This document shows, in pieces, positions 17,946 through 27,128 of a DNA stretch of 64,000 bases. The DNA is from Sediminibacillus terrae. Lineage in GTDB: Bacteria > Bacillota > Bacilli > Bacillales > Amphibacillaceae. Both the position numbers and the translations under genes were made by a program. The first letter of the stretch is position 1; every line of letters begins with the position of its first letter. Where the stretch lies: assembly GCF_009602435.1 (NCBI RefSeq), contig NZ_VZDQ01000027.1, forward strand, positions 1 to 64,000. The letters are read 5' to 3'. The notes beneath the pieces are model-generated. The model saw only the letters and a list, made by a program, of their open reading frames with translations. It searched no databases and was not told the DNA's origin.

Positions 17946-18587
17946 ATGTCATTAACTCAAACTTTAGCGGAAGCCAAACAAGAATTTATTGCCCATACCC
18001 CTTTGGATATTCAAACGGAGATGTTCCGTCAGATTCGGGAGCAGCAGGAATCCGATATTGTGTACGGGCGACAGGAGGGGCAGAAGGCAAAGGATTTTAC
18101 ACTCAAGAATGCTTTGGGAGAAGAGGTTAACCTTTATGAGGAATTGTCCAAAGGACCTGTTGTCCTGACTTTTTACCGCGGTGGATGGTGCCCGTTCTGC
18201 AATAGTCAGCTTAAGGCTTATCAGAGGCTATTGCCGGACATCGAAGCCCTTGGAGGGCGGTTGATCGCTGTCAGCCCGCAAAGCCCGGACAACACGCTTT
18301 CCCAGCAGGAGAAAGAAGAACTGACGTTCCAAGTACTTAGCGATACACACGGTCTTGTGGCTGCTTTCTATAATATTCTTTACGACGTTCCGGATTACAT
18401 CCAGGATATTATGAAACAAATTGGTATGGATCTGACAGAATACAACGCGACGAACCGTTGGATCCTGCCGATTCCTTCCACTTTTATGATCGACGAGTCC
18501 GGAATTATCCGTTCTGCCTACGTGAATCCGGATTTTATGCAGCGGTTAGATCCGGAAAGTATTATGCATGAATTAAGAAAGCTGTAA
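17946..18587 (+). CDS. Peroxiredoxin-like (AhpC/TSA) protein
   Basis: A 213-residue thioredoxin-fold protein with an AhpC/TSA domain (about 45-205). The active-site segment is RGGWCPFCNSQL, a Cys-x-x-Cys placed where peroxiredoxins hold the peroxidatic cysteine. It probably reduces peroxides or disulfides in the cytosol. The ATG at 17946 is chosen because AAAGGAG lies 9 bases upstream; an in-frame ATG at 17937 abuts that site. Monocistronic, followed by hairpins at 18591 and 18685. It adjoins the tetR island but has no visible dyad of that type. Confidence 0.86.
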   Translation: MSLTQTLAEAKQEFIAHTPLDIQTEMFRQIREQQESDIVYGRQEGQKAKDFTLKNALGEEVNLYEELSKGPVVLTFYRGGWCPFCNSQLKAYQRLLPDIEALGGRLIAVSPQSPDNTLSQQEKEELTFQVLSDTHGLVAAFYNILYDVPDYIQDIMKQIGMDLTEYNATNRWILPIPSTFMIDESGIIRSAYVNPDFMQRLDPESIMHELRKL

Positions 18588-18965
18588 TTTCACTGTTGTC
18601 CCAGGAGCAACAGTGAGAAGCTTTCCGACTGGATACAAACATATTTGTACAATGAAATGCGAAATAGGCATTTAAAACATATTGCACCCCAAATGTTATT
18701 GAAAATTTAACGTTTGGGGTGTTTTATATGAAACATAGGTTGATCCATTAAAATGGAAGTTTGTTGAAGGATATTCCGAAAGATGCTTCCATGCGATATC
18801 CATTTGGAGTATTATAGGTCCAATGGCTCGTTTTCAGGAAATATATTCTTCTATTCCTTAAATAAAATCCGGTATGATAAAATGTGCTATATAAACATGG
18901 TTTCCTGTCATGATAAAAAAACAGCATCCATGTTTTTTATTTTTTTGGAATTGAGGTGGGGGAAT
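18588..18965. other. intergenic region upstream of nhaC
   Basis: It contains the two hairpins after the peroxiredoxin-like gene, then AT-rich sequence with a TATGAT at 18873-18878 that could be a -10 for nhaC but lacks a good -35. An upstream in-frame extension of nhaC into this region has no ribosome-binding site. Confidence 0.45.
18685..18727 (+). terminator. terminator after the peroxiredoxin-like gene
   Basis: The stem CACCCCAAA(TGTT)/(AACG)TTTGGGGTG is followed by TTTTATAT. An additional smaller hairpin, CACTGTTG/CAACAGTG, lies at 18591-18615. Confidence 0.85.
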
Positions 18966-20444
18966 ATGACAAAGGATACGGAAGATCTTGCCCGTGCAAC
19001 CGGCAGTAAAGCCGTCACCAAACTGGAGTTCCGGGGAGGGGCCTTCGGTGCAGCTGTCCCGTTATTGTTTTTTGTGATTTGGGCGATAACGACGAGTGTA
19101 CTGCAGCTGTCATCGGAAATCGGTTTGGTGATGGGGGCTGTCATCGGTTTAACGCTTGGGCTGTTGTTCAGTAAAAGCAAATGGGAGGATTATGCACAGG
19201 GTTTATTTGATGGTCTTGCCCAGCCAATCGGCGTAATTGCCATGGTTGCCTGGTTTTATGCCGGGATGTTTGCTCAAGTCCTGCAGACCGGTGGTTTGGT
19301 TGAGGGGCTGGTGTGGATCGGTGCGATTACCGGCCTGACCGGTGGACTTTTCGTCGCTTTGACCTTCTTGCTTGCAGCAGTCTTTTCCACTGCTGTCGGA
19401 ACGGGATATGGTACTACAGTTGCTTTCTGTACGCTCATGTATCCGGCAGGAATTGCAACCGAAGCCGATCCTGTCATGTTGTTCGCGGCGATTTTAGCCG
19501 GTGCGGTGTTCGGTGATAACTTGGCTCCTGTTTCGGACACGACGATCGTCTCCGCTACGACACAAAACGCCGATGTGCCCGGCGTAGTACGCAGCCGATT
19601 CAAATACGCAATCATTGCTGCTATTCCAACCACACTGCTGTTTGCCATATTTGGAGGCGGCGCAGCGGTTTCCACAGATGAAACAGCTCGTACCGCGATG
19701 CTCGATTCCGCCGATCCTAAAGGGTTATTGATGTTGATTCCGTTCGCTCTCGTATTGATTCTTGCTTTATCCGGACATCATTTAATTACTTCGTTGACGT
19801 GGGGAATCATTGTTTCGATTCCGTTGATTGTTTTCTTAAATTTGGGAGCCTTCAGCGATATTATCCGATTCAATCCGGATTCGGATGCTATTGTGGAAGG
19901 TGCGCTTATCAACGGAATCACAGGTTATATTAATATGGCCATTTTAATCTTATTGATAGTGGGGGCTGCTCATTTGCTTCGCTTGGGTGGCACGATGAAT
20001 GTCATCACCAATGCGTTGGTCAAATGGATTAAGACATCGATCCGTAAAGCTGAATTTGCCATCTGGTCGATTGTTGCCTTGCTGAATAGTGCTATCACCA
20101 TCAACACTGCTGCGGAAATTGCCGCTGCTCCATTTGTCAAGGAGCTGGGCGACAAATACCGCATACATCGCTATCGGAGGGCGAACATGCTTGATGCGGT
20201 CACGTCTGCACTGGGATACATCTTCCCGTGGGGAGCGCCTGTACTATTGGGTTGGTCGACGATCCAAATGATGCAGGACACGTACGATTGGCTGCCGGTT
20301 GTAGCGCCGACTTCTGTATTCCCGTTCGTATTCCAAGGATGGTTTCTTGTTATCGTGATGCTGGTAGCGGCATTGACCGGCTGGGGACTGCGATTTGAAG
20401 GGGAAAATGGAGAAGAAAGCAAAGAACCGCCGAGCGGCGATTAA
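18966..20444 (+). CDS. NhaC-family Na+/H+ antiporter
   Basis: A polytopic membrane protein of 492 residues with about 12 hydrophobic segments and the NhaC-type motif APVSDTTIVSATTQNADVPG near residue 180. It would extrude sodium in exchange for protons, useful in saline or alkaline habitats; some relatives exchange malate/lactate, so the substrate is not certain. The ATG at 18966 follows GAGGTGGGG. Monocistronic with a terminator. Confidence 0.88.
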   Translation: MTKDTEDLARATGSKAVTKLEFRGGAFGAAVPLLFFVIWAITTSVLQLSSEIGLVMGAVIGLTLGLLFSKSKWEDYAQGLFDGLAQPIGVIAMVAWFYAGMFAQVLQTGGLVEGLVWIGAITGLTGGLFVALTFLLAAVFSTAVGTGYGTTVAFCTLMYPAGIATEADPVMLFAAILAGAVFGDNLAPVSDTTIVSATTQNADVPGVVRSRFKYAIIAAIPTTLLFAIFGGGAAVSTDETARTAMLDSADPKGLLMLIPFALVLILALSGHHLITSLTWGIIVSIPLIVFLNLGAFSDIIRFNPDSDAIVEGALINGITGYINMAILILLIVGAAHLLRLGGTMNVITNALVKWIKTSIRKAEFAIWSIVALLNSAITINTAAEIAAAPFVKELGDKYRIHRYRRANMLDAVTSALGYIFPWGAPVLLGWSTIQMMQDTYDWLPVVAPTSVFPFVFQGWFLVIVMLVAALTGWGLRFEGENGEESKEPPSGD

Positions 20445-20466
20445 AACACAGAAGAATTATATCCAG

Positions 20467-20512
20467 AAGAGGCTGTTTCCTGACTGATCCCGGATGCAGC
20501 CTCTTTTTTGTC
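20467..20512 (+). terminator. nhaC terminator
   Basis: The stem AAGAGGCTG/CAGCCTCTT is followed by TTTTTG, then by TCCCAGC (the reverse of GCTGGGACAAAA), a motif shared with terminators at 48303 and 53841. Confidence 0.85.
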
Positions 20513-20639
20513 CCAGCATCAAACAAATTTCCTCTATATTATGATAGCTATCTAGTCCATTAGAAAATCCCTCACATATTATATGGCAATGGGGCAGGAA
20601 AAGAAAATGAGTGTCCATCATTGGGGGTGAACGGTCCGA

Positions 20640-21626
20640 TTGGAACAAAAATTAAAAATCCTGATTCTGGTAAGACAATTTTGGCTGGATTTTCCCAAGC
20701 ATAAACCAAAGATAGATATGTTGCGTGCTATCGAGGAATTTGCAGAAGTGAATTATTGGCATGAGGATGGGAACATCCATGAGATTCTGGGTGCATTACA
20801 ATGGAAACCGGATTTTATATTTCATTATGATATTGCCTGGGACAATGGGCTCGCGCCTGTCATAACCGGTTTGGCAGATATTGATATTCCCAAGGCCTGT
20901 TTTGTGATCGACTTGCATTTTTCTAAAACGAAAAGGATTCAATATATCGAAAAAAACAAGGTGGATTTGATTTTTTCTGTCAGTAAAAATCCCTTTCTGA
21001 CTGTATTTCCGCAATACAAGGATAAATTGTGCTGGCTGCCATGGTCGATCAATCCAGATATCATCAAGGATTGGAAGATGAAAAAGGATATCGATTATCT
21101 ATTGATGGGATTGTTATATTATGAAGATGAACGGAATCCTCCGAGACAACTAGCAGCAAAGGGTCGCTATGCTTTTCGGGAAGCAGTGCTGAATACGATG
21201 AAAGATGTCCCGGGATTTGTATTCCATCCGCACCCGGGTCATAAAGTTCCGTACTCAGCGGAAATGTACATTAACGAGAAGTATGCCAGAGAATTGAACC
21301 GGGCAAAAATATTTTTCACCTGTGGAAGTCGAAATTCCAGTGGGGCTTTTGCGGTATTGAAGTATTTTGAAGTATTGGGGTGCAAAACGTTGCTGTTGGC
21401 AGAACCAAACCAGGAAATCACAGAGTTGGGTTTTCAAGACGGCGTCCACTACGTTGCCTGCAATACGAATGAGATTTATGAAAAAGCGTTGTATTATGTA
21501 AATAATGAGGAACAACGAAATCAAATTGTCCAAAATGGATATGACTTCATCCATCAAAATCATACGAACGAGATGCGGGCAAAGCAGTTTGTAACTTATT
21601 TAACGAATTATTTAAACAAGATATAA
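20640..21626 (+). CDS. CgeB-like glycosyltransferase family protein
   Basis: A 328-residue cytosolic protein with the two-lobed look of GT-B enzymes. The N-terminus LKILILVRQFW begins a Rossmann-like lobe, and the C-terminal half (about 190-320) resembles the Glyco_trans_1_2/CgeB module (FFTCGSRNSSG, KYFEVLGCKTLLLAE, GVHYVACN). CgeB-type proteins modify spore coats or surface glycans; donor and acceptor are unknown here. The TTG at 20640 follows GGGGGTGA. It has its own terminator and no operon partner. Confidence 0.72.
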   Translation: MEQKLKILILVRQFWLDFPKHKPKIDMLRAIEEFAEVNYWHEDGNIHEILGALQWKPDFIFHYDIAWDNGLAPVITGLADIDIPKACFVIDLHFSKTKRIQYIEKNKVDLIFSVSKNPFLTVFPQYKDKLCWLPWSINPDIIKDWKMKKDIDYLLMGLLYYEDERNPPRQLAAKGRYAFREAVLNTMKDVPGFVFHPHPGHKVPYSAEMYINEKYARELNRAKIFFTCGSRNSSGAFAVLKYFEVLGCKTLLLAEPNQEITELGFQDGVHYVACNTNEIYEKALYYVNNEEQRNQIVQNGYDFIHQNHTNEMRAKQFVTYLTNYLNKI

Positions 21627-21636
21627 GATTTCTTTT

Positions 21637-21666
21637 CAGAGTAGGGAATTTCCTGCTCTTTTTTTG
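21637..21666 (+). terminator. terminator after the glycosyltransferase gene
   Basis: The stem AGAGTAGG/CCTGCTCT is followed by seven T, between convergent genes. Confidence 0.82.
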
Positions 21667-21673
21667 ATAGCCA

Positions 21674-22060
21674 TCATTTTGTCCGGAAAGCTGCAAAGTA
21701 CCACATGATATTGATGACGACGCCTGCACCGCAAGCAACCAACAAAGCAAACAGCGATAAAGACATCCCGTTGTTCACCGTAAAAAAGGAGCCTCCTAAA
21801 AACATCGGGAGGAAGCTAAGTAATCCTACTCCGCATAATGCAGCCATTACAAATTTCACCCAAGTCATACCAGATAGAAAAAGGATCAACGGCACGAAAT
21901 AGCAGATAAAGACCATGCTGACTGCAAGCCACATGCCAGTCGTATTGAATTGATTGGCGTTTTCACCGATGTCTGCCAGTGGTGTCAGAGTTGTCAAAAT
22001 AATGACCAACCCGTAAAGCAAAGCGGAAACAATCGTAAAAATCGTGACTTTTCTTTTCAA
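21674..22060 (-). CDS. Four-helix membrane protein, uncharacterised
   Basis: A 128-residue integral membrane protein with four hydrophobic segments and no catalytic motif. I do not recognise the function; it resembles small DUF-type membrane proteins common in Bacillaceae. The start is the TTG at 22060 because AAGAAAGGGTGG lies 7 bases upstream; an ATG at 22102 gives 14 more residues but has no ribosome-binding site. Monocistronic and convergent with the glycosyltransferase gene. Confidence 0.72.
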   Translation of the reverse strand: MKRKVTIFTIVSALLYGLVIILTTLTPLADIGENANQFNTTGMWLAVSMVFICYFVPLILFLSGMTWVKFVMAALCGVGLLSFLPMFLGGSFFTVNNGMSLSLFALLVACGAGVVINIMWYFAAFRTK

Positions 22061-22265
22061 GAAAATCCACCCTTTCTTTTCGTATTCATTATTCGTGTCC
22101 ATTATACGTTTGTTTCATCATGATTAATAGTGAAATATCAGATTTTTACAAAAACGAAGGTGTTTTTCATTTATAATGAAAAAAGTAGGTACTGCCACAG
22201 CAAAGCATAGAATGACAGGATGATTGTTTTCCTGGTTGTTAGTATAAAAGCAAGGAGTGAACGAC

Positions 22266-23123
22266 ATGGCATGGGTAGAATCGATCCAACGGGCGATTGA
22301 CTATATGGAAGACCATTTGCTGGAACCGATCAATTTGGAGGATGTTGCCAAACAAGCGCATGTTTCCGCTTTTCACTTTCAGCGGACATTCGCCATCTTG
22401 ACGGACATATCGGTTGGTGAATATATACGGCGCAGGCGCCTGACATTGGCTGCACAGGAATTGATCCAAACCAGTAGCAAGGTGATCGATCTCGCCTATA
22501 AGTATGGCTATGACACTCCCGAGGCTTTTTCAAAAGCTTTTCGAAGGCAGCACGGTATATCACCAAGTGAATCGAGAAGGCTTTCTGAAATGCTGACAAT
22601 CTATAACCGGCTGACCATCCAGGTACAGTTGAAAGGAGCAGATCCGATGAAGTGGCGAATTGTCGAAATGGAAGGTTTTTCAGTGGCAGGTATGAAACGA
22701 TCCTTTTCTCTCACCGATGACGAAAACTTGAAAGAAATACCGAAACTATGGAATCAGGTGAATAATGATGGAACAGATGAGCGATTGTTTCGTCTGAATA
22801 ACGGTCCGATTAAAGGGGTGCTTGGTGTTTGTGTTGATAATAAAAACGAAAAGCGGACAATTGATTATTGGGTGGCAACAGCATTTGATGGTGATCCTCC
22901 ACAAGCATTCGAGCAAATGAACATCCCTGCTTCCAAGTGGGCGGTTTTCGAGGTCCGTGGACCGATGCCGGGTGCCATGCAGAAAGTATGGAAGCGGATT
23001 TTTACGGAATGGTTTCCCACTAGTGGTTACAAGCATGCAGGGACACCGGAATTAGAAGTGTATTCCAGTGATGATCCAGCCCGCCTTGATCTTTATTCAG
23101 AAATCTGGATTCCTGTAAAATGA
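22266..23123 (+). CDS. AraC-family regulator with GyrI-like effector domain
   Basis: A 285-residue transcription factor. Residues 1-110 form the AraC DNA-binding domain with two helix-turn-helices (LEDVAKQAHVSAFHFQRTF and DTPEAFSKAFRRQHGISP). Residues about 120-285 are a GyrI/SOUL-type effector-binding domain, which in relatives binds drug-like cations or hydrophobic molecules (BmrR, Rob). The ATG at 22266 is preferred, with AAGGAG 8 bases upstream; the GTG at 22257 overlaps that site. The P1 peptidase gene follows after 32 bases, so they may be cotranscribed. Confidence 0.9.
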   Translation: MAWVESIQRAIDYMEDHLLEPINLEDVAKQAHVSAFHFQRTFAILTDISVGEYIRRRRLTLAAQELIQTSSKVIDLAYKYGYDTPEAFSKAFRRQHGISPSESRRLSEMLTIYNRLTIQVQLKGADPMKWRIVEMEGFSVAGMKRSFSLTDDENLKEIPKLWNQVNNDGTDERLFRLNNGPIKGVLGVCVDNKNEKRTIDYWVATAFDGDPPQAFEQMNIPASKWAVFEVRGPMPGAMQKVWKRIFTEWFPTSGYKHAGTPELEVYSSDDPARLDLYSEIWIPVK

Positions 23124-23155
23124 GAAGCAGCTAAGGAAAGAGGAGGGACAGTCAC

Positions 23156-24199
23156 ATGCAGAAAAGAATCAGGGATTATGGTATCGAGATTGGCAGCCTG
23201 GAAACCGGACGCTTGAATAAAATTACTGACGTGAGCGGGGTGACGGTTGGTCATGCCACTATTGATGACGGGCCGTTAAAGACTGGGGTCACAGCTATCC
23301 TTCCTCACCAAGGCAATTTATTCACCAACAAAGTTGTGGGTTCTGTCCATGTTCTCAATGGTTTTGGCAAGTCGGTGGGCGCAATTCAGCTGGAAGAGCT
23401 GGGGACGATCGAAACGCCTATCCTGTTGACCAACACTTTAAGCATTGGAACGTGTACGGATAGTTTGATCGATTATATGCTGGAGCATAACCCGGAAATA
23501 GGCCGGACGACCGGGACGGTCAACCCGCTTGTCGGGGAATGCAATGATATGTACCTGAATGATATTCGGACAAGAGCAGTTCAGAACAGACACGTTAGAG
23601 AAGCATTGACTTCCGTCACCACCGATTTTCAAGAGGGGGGAGTCGGTGCTGGCACAGGAATGAAATGCTTCGGGCTGAAAGGTGGGATTGGTTCTTCTTC
23701 CAGGGTGGTCTCTTACCCGCATGGCTCTTATACAATCGGAGTCCTGACACTTACTAATTTCGGCTCCTTGGAACAGCTGCGGATAAACGGCAAGCAAGCA
23801 GGGAAAATCATTAAACAACGGCTGGCAGTACAGCGCGATGAACTCGACAAGGGGTCGGTGATGATCGTGGTTGCAACCGATTTGCCAGTATCTTCGCGCC
23901 AGTTGAAACGAATCATTAAAAGAGCGGGGGTTGGTTTGAGCCGTTGTGGTTCCTATATTGGAAACGGCAGCGGCGATATCGTCATCGGATTTTCCACAGT
24001 CAATCAAGTCGCTCATCGTTCTGATGGGAGAGTTAATTGTCATCGCTACATTCATGAGGATGACATCGACCCGGCATTCCTTGCAGTTGCAGACGCTACA
24101 GAAGAAGCCATACTCAATTCGATGCTCACAGCTGAAACTGTAACAGGCAGGGATGGAAATACGTTGTATTCGCTGCGTGAGTTTATCGGGTTCCTATAA
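23156..24199 (+). CDS. P1-family peptidase (DmpA-like aminopeptidase/esterase)
   Basis: A 347-residue self-processing hydrolase of the DmpA/BapA family. The landmarks are GAGTGM-x-CFG-x-KGGIG (about 166-179) and the cleavage site KGS-VMIVVATD, where Ser234 would be the nucleophile freed by autocleavage after Gly233. The later GNGSGDIVIGFST segment is also typical. Members remove N-terminal D- or beta-amino acids from peptides. No signal peptide. The ATG at 23156 follows AGAGGAGGG. It lies 32 bases after the AraC/GyrI regulator. Confidence 0.9.
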   Translation: MQKRIRDYGIEIGSLETGRLNKITDVSGVTVGHATIDDGPLKTGVTAILPHQGNLFTNKVVGSVHVLNGFGKSVGAIQLEELGTIETPILLTNTLSIGTCTDSLIDYMLEHNPEIGRTTGTVNPLVGECNDMYLNDIRTRAVQNRHVREALTSVTTDFQEGGVGAGTGMKCFGLKGGIGSSSRVVSYPHGSYTIGVLTLTNFGSLEQLRINGKQAGKIIKQRLAVQRDELDKGSVMIVVATDLPVSSRQLKRIIKRAGVGLSRCGSYIGNGSGDIVIGFSTVNQVAHRSDGRVNCHRYIHEDDIDPAFLAVADATEEAILNSMLTAETVTGRDGNTLYSLREFIGFL

Positions 24200-24203
24200 A
24201 AAA

Positions 24204-24237
24204 ACCGTCGGATTCTTTTCCGGCGGTGATTTCTTGT
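24204..24237 (+). terminator. terminator between convergent genes
   Basis: The stem ACCGTCGG/CCGGCGGT is followed by GATTTCTTG. It lies between the P1 peptidase and the SDR gene on the other strand, with an A-rich stretch on its left side, so it may act both ways. Confidence 0.7.
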
Positions 24238-24241
24238 TATC

Positions 24242-25006
24242 TCAAAGGAAGTCTGGATTGTTCTTTAAAAAGTTTCTCCAAGCATGTTGTGTACCTTCCT
24301 CTAACTCCTGACGCGATGCGCGCAGTCTTTTTTCTGAGGTACCAAACCCGATCTCCAAATCGCCTTGTTTGATTCTGCTATATACAGAATCCGCGAATTC
24401 ATGCAGGTCGGCACCGAATGTATGGAGGCCGGCTCCGCCTAAATCTGTATTGACAGCCGGAGGAAGAACTTCGATGACCTCTGTACCCGTTCCGGCTAGC
24501 TGTAGTCGGAGCGATACTGTGAAAGAATGGATGGCGGCTTTTGTGGCACTGTAGACAGGAACCCATACTCCTGGTGTGAACGCCAGACCGGAAGATACAT
24601 TGATGATTGCCGCACTATCCTGGTTGGCAAGATGGGGTGCAAACAGCATGGATAAATGGATTGGCCCATCGACATTGATCGAAATTTCCTTTTGATAATC
24701 GGCCCAATGGTCGGCCGCCTCGAACAAGTTTGCTCTTTGTTGAATGCCCGCATTATTTACAAGGACGTTGATTGTAGGAAATTCTTTTTTTACCCATTCA
24801 AACAGTGCAACTCGATCCGCTTCGTCGGCAATATCGCATTTACGGGTGTGCAGCTGCGGGTATTTTTGTTTCGCATCGTCCAACTTTGTTTCATTCCTGC
24901 CAACGATGATGACAGTATTGTTGTCTTCCAGGAAACGTGCAGCCAGGGCAAGCCCGATTCCGGAGGAGCCGCCTGTTATCAAAATGGTGTTATTGGAAAC
25001 ATTCAT
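24242..25006 (-). CDS. SDR-family oxidoreductase (DltE-like)
   Basis: A 254-residue short-chain dehydrogenase with the NAD(P)-binding GGSSGIG motif (residues 12-18), NNAG near residue 86, and the catalytic Ser and Tyr-x-x-x-Lys in INVSSG and YSATKAA. Overall it resembles DltE-type SDR proteins; the substrate is unknown. The ATG at 25006 is preceded by GGAGGGTTCC. Monocistronic. Confidence 0.88.
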   Translation of the reverse strand: MNVSNNTILITGGSSGIGLALAARFLEDNNTVIIVGRNETKLDDAKQKYPQLHTRKCDIADEADRVALFEWVKKEFPTINVLVNNAGIQQRANLFEAADHWADYQKEISINVDGPIHLSMLFAPHLANQDSAAIINVSSGLAFTPGVWVPVYSATKAAIHSFTVSLRLQLAGTGTEVIEVLPPAVNTDLGGAGLHTFGADLHEFADSVYSRIKQGDLEIGFGTSEKRLRASRQELEEGTQHAWRNFLKNNPDFL

Positions 25007-25107
25007 ATGGAACCCTCCAAGAGTATAATCAATTTACCAGGTTATCTTACCCGACTTCAGCTGAATTCAGCCAGTCATTTCAAGCTTTCTAAGCAGCTTT
25101 GGAAATA

Positions 25108-25144
25108 CAAAAAAGGCTTTCCTGTGACAGGAAAGCCTTTTGTT
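25108..25144 (-). terminator. terminator of the cold-shock gene
   Basis: A perfect stem AAAAGGCTTTCCTGT/ACAGGAAAGCCTTTT is read leftwards after the csp stop codon; being symmetrical, it may also work rightwards. Confidence 0.88.
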
Positions 25145-25151
25145 AGACTAG

Positions 25152-25352
25152 TTACGCTTTTTCAACATTAGCTGCTTGAGGTCCACGGTTGCCTTCTTCG
25201 ATATCGAAAGTAACTGCTTGGCCTTCATCCAATGTTTTGAAGCCTTCGCCTTGAATGGCAGAGAAATGAACGAATACGTCGTCGCCACCTTCTACTTCAA
25301 TGAAACCGAAACCTTTGTCTGCGTTAAACCATTTTACTGTACCGTTAGTCAT
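25152..25352 (-). CDS. Cold-shock protein (CspA/CspD family)
   Basis: A 66-residue single-domain OB-fold protein with both RNA-binding motifs, GFGFI (residues 14-18) and VFVHF (26-30). Csp proteins bind single-stranded RNA and DNA and act as RNA chaperones. The ATG at 25352 has GTGGAGGAA 8 bases upstream. It has an AT-rich upstream region with no certain promoter, so a long regulated leader, usual for csp genes, is possible. Confidence 0.97.
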   Translation of the reverse strand: MTNGTVKWFNADKGFGFIEVEGGDDVFVHFSAIQGEGFKTLDEGQAVTFDIEEGNRGPQAANVEKA

Positions 25353-25578
25353 AAAAAAATTCCTCCACGTGCTTTTAGCACAATATATTACTATTCTTGC
25401 TCTATAAAATCATTCAAGACGATAATCGCTTAAAAGCTTTTTCTTCTTTCATTACAATCATACCGAACAACAATAATTGAATTAAGTATATCATGGATAC
25501 TTCATCAATGGACATAGGTAAAAAGATTCATTTTTTGGGTGGAGGTGATATAAGGTGTGTGAATATTCAGTTTACGTG

Positions 25579-25607
25579 TTGAAATCCTGCAAATATCGTT
25601 CTATGAT
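25579..25607 (+). promoter_or_regulatory. promoter of the ylmA-like gene
   Basis: TTGAAA at 25579-25584 and TATGAT at 25602-25607 have a 17-bp spacer and lie 60 bases before the ABC ATPase start. The rest of the 315-bp gap between csp and this gene shows nothing else identifiable. Confidence 0.75.
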
Positions 25608-25667
25608 GAAAGGTGATTATATAGAAGGACGAAAAAATAGAAAAAGTAGCGGAACGGAAGTGGAAGG

Positions 25668-26465
25668 ATGCAGAAAGAGATAATCAAAACCCGAAAAATC
25701 ACCTTTCAGCGAGACGGCAGAAAGATTTTACAAGAGGTCGATTGGCAGGTAAGCTCGGGCGAACATTGGGTGATCCTGGGCTTGAACGGCTCCGGAAAAA
25801 CTTCTCTATTGAAAATCGTGACAGGTTACGAGTGGCCTGCCCAAGGAACTGTTGATGTTCTGGGAAATCGATTTGGCAGGACGAATTTGCCTGAACTTCG
25901 CAAATCCATTGGTTGGGTAAGTTCCGCGGTCGATGAACAATTCCTTAATAGAGCGGACGATACAGCATTGGAAGTGGTACTGAGCGGAAAGCATGCTTCG
26001 ATCGGTATTTATGAGAAGGTTGATAATCAGGATGTCTTGCGAGCAGAACAATTGCTTGATGAGATGCAAATGGCCGATTTTGCCGGGCATCCATTTGTGA
26101 AACTTTCTCAAGGGGAAAAACGCCGGGTCATTATTGCCCGGGCTTTAATGCCAGAGCCGAAAATACTAATACTGGATGAGCCGTGCAACGGCTTGGATAT
26201 CTATGCGAAAGAACAACTGCTAACCACCGTCCAGAAAATGGCCGTTCAAAAGGGTGGACCGACACTGCTGTATGTCACGCACCAGCTGGAGGAAGTGATT
26301 CCGGCCGTCACGCATGGATTGCTGATTAATCAAGGGAGAGTGGTGGCCGCAGGGGAAAAAGCAAAAACATTGACCGATTCCAGGTTGATGGAGACGTTTC
26401 AAGTTCCTTTAGAAGTTGAATGGAGAGAATCACGCCCGTGGCTGAAGATAAAGTCGACTTTGTAG
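25668..26465 (+). CDS. ylmA: ABC transporter ATP-binding protein (YlmA-like)
   Basis: A 265-residue ATPase with Walker A GLNGSGKTS (about 39-47), Q-loop region, signature LSQGEKRRV (about 145), Walker B ILILDEPCNGLD and switch His in YVTHQ. It resembles YlmA/ModF-type stand-alone ATPases that have no adjoining permease, and none is seen here, so the partner and substrate are unknown. The ATG at 25668 follows GGAAGTGGAAGG. Closed by a terminator of the ACCGAACG family. Confidence 0.85.
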   Translation: MQKEIIKTRKITFQRDGRKILQEVDWQVSSGEHWVILGLNGSGKTSLLKIVTGYEWPAQGTVDVLGNRFGRTNLPELRKSIGWVSSAVDEQFLNRADDTALEVVLSGKHASIGIYEKVDNQDVLRAEQLLDEMQMADFAGHPFVKLSQGEKRRVIIARALMPEPKILILDEPCNGLDIYAKEQLLTTVQKMAVQKGGPTLLYVTHQLEEVIPAVTHGLLINQGRVVAAGEKAKTLTDSRLMETFQVPLEVEWRESRPWLKIKSTL

Positions 26466-26507
26466 GAGGAATACAAGGTTCGCTGGAATAGAGGAAAAGG
26501 GACAGAA

Positions 26508-26563
26508 AGAAAAACCGAACGGGTTCGAAGTCTGCAGCTTCCGAACCCGTTCGGTTTTTTCCT
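26508..26563 (+). terminator. terminator, ACCGAACG family member 1
   Basis: A long stem AAAAACCGAACGGGTTCG/CGAACCCGTTCGGTTTTT is preceded by GGGACAGAAAG and followed by T-rich sequence. Related hairpins occur at 28246, 40915, 48328 and 53780. Confidence 0.92.
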
Positions 26564-26670
26564 TATGTCATTAAATAGGTGTTTTCAACCTCTTTTAGAC
26601 TGATTTATTGATTGATGTTCCGGCAAGGCTTCAGCTAAATTTGAAAACATCATAAATGACAATGGATTTT

Positions 26671-26715
26671 TTATGTGCTAACTGTTATACTATTAATATA
26701 ACAGTTAGCACATAA
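26671..26715. promoter_or_regulatory. perfect 19+19 bp palindromic operator of the GntR operon
   Basis: TTATGTGCTAACTGTTATA (26671-26689) and its exact inverse (26697-26715) are separated by CTATTAA. The left arm runs into an extended -10, TG-T-TATACT (26683-26691), so the operator overlaps the core promoter. It lies 18 bases before the gntR start, and a GntR dimer pair would repress here. Confidence 0.93.
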
Positions 26716-26732
26716 AAGGATGTGAAGCAATT

Positions 26733-27128
26733 GTGTTGATTAACATCGATTTACAGTCGAATGAACCAATTTATGAACAGTTAAAAAACCAAATCATGAT
26801 TCAGATTGCCAGAAAGGATCTCAAGCCGGGGGATGGACTTCCGTCTGTCCGCAGGTTTGCAGCCGATTTAGGAATCAATTTGCACACCGTGAACAAGGCG
26901 TATCAGCAGCTGAAGCAAGAAGGGTTTATATTGATCCATCGTCAAAAAGGCGTGGTGGTCAATCCGGAAGGCATACCATCTGTAGATGGGGAGTACGAAG
27001 AAAAACTTGCTCAATCACTTCGGCCGCTGATCGCAGAATCCGCATGCAGGGGGATGACAGAAGGAGAATTTACTTCCTTTTGTCGTCAATTATTTAAACA
27101 ATTAACAGATGAAGGGGATGAGTACTGA
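26733..27128 (+). CDS. GntR-family regulator (YtrA subfamily)
   Basis: A 131-residue repressor with a GntR winged-helix domain (about 10-75; EPIYEQLKNQI, SVRRFAADLGIN, TVNKAYQQLKQEGF) and a short helical dimerisation tail, the size of the YtrA subfamily, which usually controls neighbouring membrane transport genes. The GTG at 26733 follows AAAGGATG; TTG at 26736 is possible. Its stop TGA overlaps the ATG of the next gene by one base, so both are translated together. It should bind the palindrome just upstream. Confidence 0.92.
   Translation: MLINIDLQSNEPIYEQLKNQIMIQIARKDLKPGDGLPSVRRFAADLGINLHTVNKAYQQLKQEGFILIHRQKGVVVNPEGIPSVDGEYEEKLAQSLRPLIAESACRGMTEGEFTSFCRQLFKQLTDEGDEY

Noticed and set aside
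18783-18965. 60-codon upstream extension of the nhaC frame
   Set aside because: No ribosome-binding site; the ATG at 18966 has AGGTGGGG and fits the family N-terminus.
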